Positions 58,301-64,000 of a stretch of DNA of 64,000 nt are shown here, in pieces (the stretch's first letter is position 1; every line of letters begins with the position of its first letter). The translations under genes were made by a program, and so were the position numbers. The notes beneath the pieces were generated by a model, which was given only the letters and a program-made list of their open reading frames with translations, was not told where the DNA came from and searched no databases. Origin of the DNA: Corallium rubrum (lineage: Eukaryota; Cnidaria; Anthozoa; Scleralcyonacea; Coralliidae); contig OZ036000.1 in NCBI GenBank assembly GCA_964035015.1, forward strand, positions 5,974,209 to 6,038,208, in the 5' to 3' direction.

Positions 58301-58806
58301 AGGTATGGTTCCAGAACCGACGAGCAAAATGGAAGAAACGTAAGAAGACTGTCCCAGTTCTACGCCCACCGGCTCCGATTCTGCCATCACACCTCGCCCA
58401 AAGCTACAACCCGAATCCTCTAGACCCGCTATGCAGCTATCACAACGACCACAGGTGGCCCGCAGTCGCTCCATCGGGCGTTCCTACTATGGCGACCACC
58501 TCGCTACCCGCGCTGCCATCCACGCATCACACGTTCAACCAATCTAGCCACGACTTACTCCAACAATCGTACCAACCATCCATGCAAAGATCAAGCCTCG
58601 GTGGGCTAAACCAACAACTTAGTCAATCTTCTCAAGTCCCCTACCAATCCAGTTACCCCTCGAGGGATATGCCTATATCATCGTCACCGACATTACAGGA
58701 TCTCCAGTGTAGCGTGCCAAATGGTGGGGAATACTGGAGAGGAACTAGTATTGCTCAGTTGCGAAGAAAAGCATTTGAACACACAACAGGATTCAGCTAT
58801 CGATAA
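43717..58806 (+). CDS. otp: Orthopedia paired-like homeodomain transcription factor, 295 aa
   Basis: Exons 43,717-43,843, 44,003-44,259 and 58,303-58,806. Donors GTGCGT and GTAAGG and acceptors TTGCCAG and TTTTCTCAG have matching phases (1, then 0). The homeodomain is residues 83-142 ([20 protein letters not shown]...RVQ / [15 protein letters not shown]), with Q50 and N51. It is nearly the bilaterian Otp homeodomain but with changes such as [20 protein letters not shown]. An OAR-like tail ([13 protein letters not shown]) is at residues 277-289. Otp is a nuclear DNA-binding regulator needed in neuroendocrine development in bilaterians; in cnidarians it belongs to the homeobrain-Rx-Otp cluster. 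The third-helix intron at 46/47 is standard for paired-class genes, but its 14 kb length is notable. AATAAA lies at 59,087. The start is the first ATG after the TATA; the alternative exon at 41,538 could replace it. Confidence 0.92.
45363..45581 (-). CDS. Hypothetical 72-aa ORF antisense in the Otp intron
   Basis: Minus-strand ATG to stop. Starts with a hydrophobic [17 protein letters not shown], then [20 protein letters not shown] and ends ...ALDELE. It might be a short secreted or membrane-anchored peptide, or part of an exon (a run of helical, charged residues). A TATATATA on the minus strand falls inside the first codons, which argues against this ATG. Not recognised. Confidence 0.28.
   Translation of the reverse strand: MVLYIGTGIFLVAILGSRNRVVDVHGGRRVKHSTTVISLHELARYYSVPASLIEKLIKNANRNNVRALDELE
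47819..48009. repeat. Tandem duplication with (AT)n
   Basis: AGCAAAATAGATGTGTTGCT...AACTAAGAATATATGTA plus AT run (47,819-47,926) is repeated as AGCAAAATATAGATGTGTTG...AATATCTGTA plus AT run (47,928-48,009). Confidence 0.85.
48009..48142. mobile_element. Penelope-like terminal hairpin, second family
   Basis: AAAACATCAAAAAAGGAATG and CATTCCTTTTTTGATGTTTT are inverted ends. The core reads CTGATGAAGGGCAGTGCCCG and AAACGTAAAATAAAG in mirror image. The layout is the same as at 27,691 but the stem differs (GGGCAGTGCCC), so a distinct family. Confidence 0.7.
48330..48555 (+). mobile_element. tRNA-derived SINE, copy 2
   Basis: GCTTTAACTACATCTCATAC, ATAAATTTGCAACCCTAGCT, an eroded A box (ACAATAATTAGAGCGTC) and B box GGTTCGATCAC, then the same tail (AATATGTAAGTTCG, CGTCTACTAAACTTCT) as copy 1 at 7,140. 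Confidence 0.7.
48600..48690. repeat. CGTC-hairpin dispersed repeat
   Basis: TGAGCGAGGGCTTCCCATGC, then AATAAAATCGTCTGGCGTTA and GCCAGAATAAAATACTAAAG. Confidence 0.7.
49290..50165. repeat. Diverged tandem array, about 60-bp unit
   Basis: Units of the form ATATGCACAATTGGTACAAC, ATTGCTATAAGAAATAAGAG, ATCTTCTATATA recur about 13 times with drift and occasional insertion (e.g. GAGCTAGATCTTT at 49,820 and 50,140). No coding sense. Confidence 0.85.
50985..51110. repeat. Dispersed repeat, third copy of the 12,473 family
   Basis: CAGTTTCCTCTTGTAGTAAA, CTGGACCAATGAAGGACGGG, CATGGACCTCAAGAGAGA and TAGATATATGACTGATCAGG match 12,479-12,580. Confidence 0.65.
55246..55315. repeat. (AT)n microsatellite
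   Basis: About 70 bp perfect AT run. Confidence 0.98.
56609..56938. mobile_element. Non-autonomous hAT element, 330 bp
   Basis: CAGGGACGTAGCCAGG and CTGGCTACGTCCCTG are inverted ends. Flanks CATGTGTC (left) and CATGTATG (right) are probably an eroded 8-bp target duplication. Interior GGGGCTCCCCCTTT / GGCTCCCCCCCTTTC is mirrored too. Confidence 0.8.
57477..57818 (+). pseudogene. GIY-YIG C-terminal remnant of a Penelope-like element
   Basis: [36 protein letters not shown] and [20 protein letters not shown], then FPLALL, are the C-terminal signature of GIY-YIG-encoding retroelements (KxTGH..., ..ESLLI.K.KPSLN......FPL..F). The upstream core is missing. The expected hairpin terminus CTGATGATGTTACGTGTAGT...AACGAAACGTTAG follows at 57,860-57,896. 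Degraded copy in the Otp intron. Confidence 0.8.
57972..58182 (+). mobile_element. tRNA-derived SINE, partial copy 3
   Basis: Head part of the 7,140 family (ATACATGTAGTGCATG, AATTTGCAACCTTAGCTCTC) without the tRNA-like module and tail. Confidence 0.5.
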
Positions 58807-59086
58807 AGCTATGGTAGCATATCATACGGGGTATACGTTCAGGGGAGAATTTCTAATAATGACTATTAAAACTTTTCTGAAATGGACAAATTTTATTTGA
58901 TCCACTTCGGAAGTTTCAGAACTCGTGGCAGCTAAGATCGGGATAAAACGAAGAGAGTTGGTACAGGAAAAGAAAATTGGACAAGTGCAAAGAAATGGAG
59001 CTACGATGTTGAGTTGAAAAGATGCGGAAAAGAGCCGGTTTCGTTATAATGAAATTTCGATAGGTTAACAACCATTAACCAGATGA

Positions 59087-59092
59087 AATAAA
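59087..59092 (+). terminator. Poly(A) signal of orthopedia
   Basis: AATAAA 281 bp after the stop; a second (AAATAAAATT) lies at about 59,122. Confidence 0.55.
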
Positions 59093-59504
59093 ACATAAAC
59101 CAGAACTGCTGAGCAGGATCAAATAAAATTAAAGTGGTTCAAGAGAACTAGTTGCACCAAAGGTATAAATTGAATCACTATATACATAATAGGTTATTGT
59201 AGATATCATGAACAATATCTAAACATACTTTATATATAAGGATTAATATTTATTGTTTATTATTACATTGGAGGAAGATTACGAACAGAAGACTATTGCA
59301 TGCAGAATCTTAAAATTAATAAAATTAAGAACAGGGGTATTGCTGTCAAAGGGACCCAAAGAGCCTGGTTTTGGTATATCGAGAATCATCGGGAGTCATC
59401 GCCGCCGATTCGGATTCTCCAATATCCACAATATGTAAAACGCGTACATGTACTCAATCGAAAAATATTGGCAATAATTGCCACCGCATGCAACGTAATC
59501 AACA

Positions 59505-59665
59505 AACAAGCAAACAAACAAACAAACAAACAAACAAACAAACAAACAAACAAACAAACAAACAAACAAACAAACAAACAAACAAACAAACAAACAAACA
59601 AACAAACAAACAAACAAACAAACAAACAAACAAACAAACAAACAAACAAACAAACAAACAAACAC
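59505..59665. repeat. (CAAA)n microsatellite
   Basis: About 40 CAAA units. Frames on both strands (NKQT and CLFV repeats) are artefacts of the repeat. Confidence 0.98.
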
Positions 59666-59669
59666 TTTA

Positions 59670-60110
59670 ATGTTTCTCGCTTCACATATTGCTCTTGATG
59701 GCAGATAGATTGCGTTTTCCAACAAAAAAATGTTTTGGTGTCGGCGACATTCTCCGATGTTCTCCGATATAAGAAAACCAGGTTTACCAAGGCGGGGCGG
59801 GGGGTGGAGCAATCCAATAAACTTGTAAAATTTAAAAATACTTGCAAATACTCTTCACGGCCTTTACCTTCAAACAGGGCCAGAAAGAAACCAAGATGTT
59901 AAAAATAAAGAAAGGCACGGATCAGAAGTTCGTGCATTGTGAATATAATTTAATAAAATGTTATGGAGAATTAATATTTTCACAATTGCAAAGTTTTGTG
60001 ATATTAATCTCGTATACGCAAACTTTGTTTGTAAATAAAGATTATTGAACCAACCGAGGTTAGCCGTTAATAAACGGAGGGCGTAGTAGTTATGAGTTCT
60101 GTCAGAAAAT
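59670..60110. other. No gene seen
   Basis: AT-rich, with a short G-rich run near 59,795. No coding signal. Confidence 0.5.
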
Positions 60111-60510
60111 GATCAACAGTGGATGTGAAAGAGGACACTGCTGCCAAATGTTTTGCGCATGCGCGACGTCCGAGCTCGACCTCGGAAAAAGAGCGGGAAA
60201 ACACTGAAATATGTGGACTGGTCCGCGAGTCCGACACAAAAGTTAAAATTATAAGCATACCACCAAAACGATAAGGTAGGTAATTTGTGCATGGCTTCCT
60301 TGTCAATATTGTAACATATTCTGAATTTACCCCTTCGTAATTTTCTTTACCCTTTTTTTAAAACACAAATGAATAGTCGAGTCCTACTTAGTCTTCACTG
60401 TCTGGTTGTTGTCGCCACGGCTAGTTCCCACTTTTCTTGCAATGTTTACTCAGCGAATTCACGCATGCGCAAACGTTTGGCAGCGGAGTTGTGAAAGAGA
60501 GGTACGGTTA
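60110..60510 (+). promoter_or_regulatory. CpG/NRF1-type promoter candidate
   Basis: TGCGCATGCGC (60,154-60,164, with CGACGTC next to it) and ACGCATGCGC (60,461-60,470) are NRF1-type palindromes in a locally CpG-rich patch. An exon-like segment ends in a perfect donor AAG/GTAGGTAA at 60,276, and another GAGAG/GTACGG is at 60,502. A plus-strand frame from about 60,112 (VDVKEDTAAKCFAHARR...) is open to TAA just before the first donor, but no acceptor-linked partner is found. It may be the start of a gene whose body lies to the right or left. Confidence 0.4.
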
Positions 60511-60674
60511 ATAGTTACAGTACTGACGACGTGATGCTTGATATCTGGTGATACTGCGCTGTATGTAAATGACATTCAGTTCTTACTACATGTGCTATTT
60601 TCCCTATTACGATCGTCGATCCAATGCCCAAACAGATTCAAAAGGACTGTTTACAACTTTAAGCAAATTTTATT

Positions 60675-60785
60675 AACCCTTTGACAACCAGGGGTCTTCG
60701 CCTGACGAGTAAAATCGTCTGGCAATAGTCAGAGTAAAATACTAGAGGTGCGTCAAACATGCGCGCTCGCGAGTCAAGGGGTTAA
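60675..60785. repeat. CGTC-hairpin dispersed repeat
   Basis: TAACCCTTTGACAACCAGGG, CCTGACGAGTAAAATCGTCT and GGCAATAGTCAGAGTAAAAT, ending in CAAGGGGTTAA. Its TTAACCCTTTGA...TCAAGGGGTTAA ends are inverted, so this copy shows the element's full length of about 115 bp. Confidence 0.8.
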
Positions 60786-60837
60786 AGCAGCCGTTAACCA
60801 GCAAACGCAAGCAAAACAATACGTTCAAGTTGACTAG

Positions 60838-61357
60838 GGGCCTGTTCATATGATCCCGGTAAGCGAGATGTCCCGCTTACTGGGGATCTCGCCTCGTAGT
60901 TATTTTCCTATTAAAATTTGCATTGCGTTCATATGAGCTAGCGGGCTGGCCCGCCTACCGAGATCTCGGCAGATTTTGCCGAGACCATAGGTAGGCGGGA
61001 TGAAAATTTTCCCATATGAACACGCCATCCCGCTTAACGGGGTAAAGTCAAGAAACACAAATTTGGAATTTTTCGCTTTGATTCGACGATTTTTATCGAA
61101 TTTATGGTTCCTTTACAGACAAATAACAAATTTGTTGTTAAAACAACGATTTTTTACCCAAACCAACCCATTAAAACAACAAAATCGCGAATATTAGATA
61201 TTTTGCCAAATCGTGGGAATTTCTCGGCGTGCTAATTTTAGTAACTTATACACTTAAATGTCATTGGTAGGCGGGATGAAATTGCCATATGAACGCGTGA
61301 AATATTTCGTCTCGCTTACCGGGGCATCTCGCTTACCGGGATCATATGAACAGGCCC
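60838..61357. mobile_element. PIF/Harbinger-type MITE, 520 bp
   Basis: GGGCCTGTTCATATGATCCC and the inverse GGGATCATATGAACAGGCCC are the ends, flanked by TAG on both sides (3-bp duplication). Subterminal GGTAAGCGAGAT and ATCTCGCTTACC repeat. The interior has CGAGATCTCGGC and GTAGGCGGGATGAAA twice. No transposase. Confidence 0.85.
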
Positions 61358-61359
61358 TA

Positions 61360-61690
61360 GGTAATATAAATTTTAGGACACGGTACTTACTGTACAAAAG
61401 TCACTTTTTCCTTGAAGTCCTTTCTTTGTATCAGATTAACCACCATAATAGTGAACACGCCTGAAATATCAACAGTTAAATGATATATAAATACAGAATA
61501 CTACGGTACTTACAAATTCTGGCACCTTTCCACCACGCTCCATACACAGAAGTCCAAAGGGCGGCTCCCTCCCAAGCTCCCGGCACGTGTGAGTTCCCTA
61601 AAAATAGAAATATGAAATCAATCACGTTTTCTTTTGCTGATGGAACAACTTCAAAGAAACAAACTCACTGCATGCTAAGTACATGTTGTA
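61360..61690. other. No gene seen
   Basis: Between the MITE and the transposase array. Short frames only; CACGTG (E-box) at about 61,584. Confidence 0.45.
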
Positions 61691-64000
61691 GTTACTGACC
61701 AGTTGAGAAATAGTGAATGTAACTGACGTTTGCGAAGGGTCGTTCTCCATGATAAACAAACGTCTTCCATATCTAATTCTTTATTGTTCTGCCAATATCT
61801 TTTAGATATTTCCGAAGCCAAATAATTTGTCAGAATAATTAACCTTGATTTAAAATTCGCAGAGAATAACTTGTGAATTCTCATGCAGAGAACGTTTGAA
61901 GCAGTATGCCTTCGCCCTTTTAGTCCACGCCATTTTTTGTTGATCCAGGATGTCCAAATCTCACTTCTCTAAATTGTATAAAATTAAAATAATTTAATAG
62001 GAGGTCAAAGATTTTGAAGCAAATCACAATGAATCAAAACTCAGTGGTAAATAAATGTTGCAATTACTAACCAATTAAAAAATAGCAAATTAGCTGACGT
62101 TTGGGAAGGGTCATTGTCCATTACAAATAAACGTCTTCCATTTTCTAACTTTAGTGTTTAGCCATCATCTTTGAATCCTGCCAAGGCAGAACAAATCGTC
62201 GAAATGACCTTGATTTTGCAAAGAATATACTTTAGTTTGTCAATTCTCATGCACGGGATTTTGTAAAATATACAATATTTTGTAGCTGCATCGCTTCACT
62301 TTTTTGTCGACGCCTTCTTTCGTTGACCCAAGATGTCCAAACTCTATTTCTCTGAATTGCATCAATTTAAATTAAAAGTTTGCGAATAAACCACATATAT
62401 GTTACACAATTATACCAATGAAAAACTTCAAAGTATTACAATTAAAATTATAATGCAACAAGAAATTTAAAATTTTGAAGTAAATTCAACGAAACAAAAC
62501 TCACTGTTAAGCAAATGCTGTTGTACCTCACCAATTGAAAATAGTGAATGTAACTGTTGTTTGCGAGGGATCGTTATCCATTACAAACAAACGTCTTGCA
62601 TTATCCGACTTTTTAATGTTCTGTCATTATCTTTACATCCTCCAAAACCAAAAAAAATTGTCGAAATGATTAATAATTTGCGGATGTCAATTGTTATTCT
62701 CCAGCAAGGACTCTAAAGTGCAGACTTTCACAGCTGCATGCATGGCTTCAGTTTTTTAGTCCACAGGTACCAGTCCACAGCATCTTTTATTTTGGTGATC
62801 CAAATTAGAATTCTCTATGAAATTGCATAAAAATCAATTAAAATAATTGAATAAAGTTTATAAAGATTTCGGAACAAATTCAATAATGCAAAATTCAATG
62901 GTAAACAAATGCTGTAGTTACCAACAAACTGGGAAATAGTGAATGTACAGTAACCGATGCTTATGAAGGATCGTTGTCCATTACAAACAGACGTCTTCCA
63001 TCTTCTTTTGGTGACAAAAATTGGAAAATGTAACTTGTTTGGGAAGGGTCGTTATCCATCACAAACAAACGCCTTCCATTATTGAGCTCCTTAATATTCT
63101 ACCATCATCTTTAGATCCTGTTAATCCTTAAAATGCGCGAGAATTCTCTGAAAATCCTCGTTCAGAGGATTGGGGCTTTGAAATGCAGTCTGTTTGTCTG
63201 TCATAGCTGCATGGTATGGCTTCAGTTTTTGAGTCCACAGATAATTTATTTTGGTGATCCAATTTAAAATTCTCTAATAAACTGCATCAAAATTAATTAA
63301 ATTAATTGAGTAAAGTTTATAAAGATTTCAGAACAAATTCAATGAACCAAAATTCAATGGTAAACAAATGCTGTAGTTACCAACCAACTGGGAATGAAGG
63401 ATTGTTACTCACTACAAGTAAGCGTCTTTCATCTCCTTTTAGGGACATAGATTGGAAAATGTAACTTGTTTGGGAAGGGTCATTATCCATTACAAACAAA
63501 CGCCTTCCATTATCCAACTCTTTTACTACCTCTTTAGATCCTGTCAAGGCCAACCAAACAAATTGTTGTAATGACCTTGATTTAAATACGCAGAAATACT
63601 CTGCAATTCTCGTTCAGAGGGCGGAGCTGTGAAATCCAGTCTGTCTTGGCTGCATGCATGGCTTCAGTTTTTTAGTCGGACTAAAAAATGACAATGACTC
63701 CACAAATGACACTTCGAAGCATCTTGTTTTGGTGATCCAAATTAAAATTCTCTATTAAATTGCATCAAAATTAATTAAATTAACTGAATACAGTTTATAA
63801 AGATTTTGAAACAAAATTCGATGAAACAAAATTCAATGGTAAACAGATGCTGTAGTTACTGACCAACTGGAAAATAGTGAATGTGCAGTAACCGATGCTT
63901 ATGAAGGATCGTTGTCCATTACAAACAGACATCTTCCATCTCCTTTTGGTGACAAAAATTGGAAAGTGTAACTTGTTTGGGAAGGGTCATTATCCATATT
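61690..64000 (-). pseudogene. Tandem array of a Tc1/mariner-like transposase exon
   Basis: On the minus strand at least nine diverged copies encode a segment like NGRRLFVMDNDPSQTS, the strand carrying the second catalytic Asp of DDE/D transposases of the Tc1/mariner type. Clear copies lie near 61,736-61,776, 62,098-62,142, 62,560-62,603, 63,042-63,082 and 63,472-63,512. Stop-containing or mutated ones lie at 62,963-63,002, 63,398-63,440 and 63,905-63,945, and one runs off the window. Between copies are an approximately 60-bp block with TTTAGATCCTG and a block with TTGGTGATCC. Copies differ by substitutions and small gaps, so the array is old. No complete transposase frame exists. Confidence 0.75.

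Larger units (their letters stand above)
44260..58302. other. Otp intron 2, 14 kb
   Basis: The intron between the two homeodomain-coding exons contains mostly unremarkable AT-rich DNA, plus the repeats and minor frames listed separately (45,363-45,581; 47,819-48,205; 48,330-48,670; 49,290-50,165; 50,985-51,110; 55,246-55,315; 56,609-56,938; 57,477-58,182). The stretches 44,300-47,800 and 51,200-55,200 show no recognised repeat, so they are candidates for intronic enhancers. No internal gene is convincing. Confidence 0.6.

Noticed and set aside
59300..59847. NKQT-repeat (plus) and CLFV-repeat (minus) frames
   Set aside because: Translation of the (CAAA)n array.

Overview
This window is animal nuclear DNA and most resembles a cnidarian, possibly an anthozoan. 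The evidence is AT-rich sequence with spliced genes, long introns, many (AT)n microsatellites, and dense degraded transposons: hAT, Tc1/mariner, PIF/Harbinger, TTAA-site MITEs, Penelope-like and CR1-like elements, and tRNA- and 5S-derived SINE-like copies. One homeobox gene is recognisable. The lineage is inferred from repeat style and from a homeodomain diverged from the nearly invariant bilaterian form. No species can be named from sequence alone.

Three coding units are well or reasonably supported. (1) A three-exon gene (10,658-17,151, +) encodes a 297-residue protein with an acidic N-terminus, a Ser/Pro-rich linker and a beta-rich C-terminal domain. It looks like a transcription factor, but I do not recognise the family. 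(2) A 102-residue single-pass membrane protein (30,915-31,223, +) has four N-glycosylation sequons before its membrane segment. (3) An orthopedia (Otp) paired-like homeobox gene (43,717-58,806, +) has three exons and 295 residues, with the homeodomain split by a 14 kb intron at the classical position 46/47 and a C-terminal OAR motif. A second first exon with its own TATA box lies 2.2 kb upstream of the Otp start (41,538-41,676) and has the same donor phase, so Otp may use alternative promoters.

Layout: 0-10.6 kb is almost all repeats (recombinase fragment with a hairpin insertion, LINE remnant, hAT MITEs, satellites, SINEs). 10.6-17.2 kb is the TF-like gene, with introns full of MITEs, a 5S-derived copy and a (TTCG)n array. 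17.9-21.1 kb is a DNA transposon with long inverted repeats and a frameshifted cysteine-rich (CXC) coding remnant. 24.2-30.0 kb is a nested stack: an outer element with ACAC-rich ends, an inner element with GGTGTAA/TTACACC ends, and an inverted Penelope-like piece inside it. 30.2-37 kb holds the membrane protein, a 380 bp AT-rich palindrome and small uncertain ORFs. 37-41.5 kb has few recognisable repeats. 41.5-58.8 kb is the Otp locus. 58.8-64 kb holds a (CAAA)n array, a CpG/NRF1-type promoter candidate, a Harbinger-type MITE and, running off the end, a tandem array of diverged transposase-exon copies on the minus strand.

The genes show no operon-like or pathway relationship. The most informative features are the possible multi-promoter Otp locus, the unrecognised TF-like and membrane proteins, and two unusual transposon structures: the nested stack and the amplified transposase exon.
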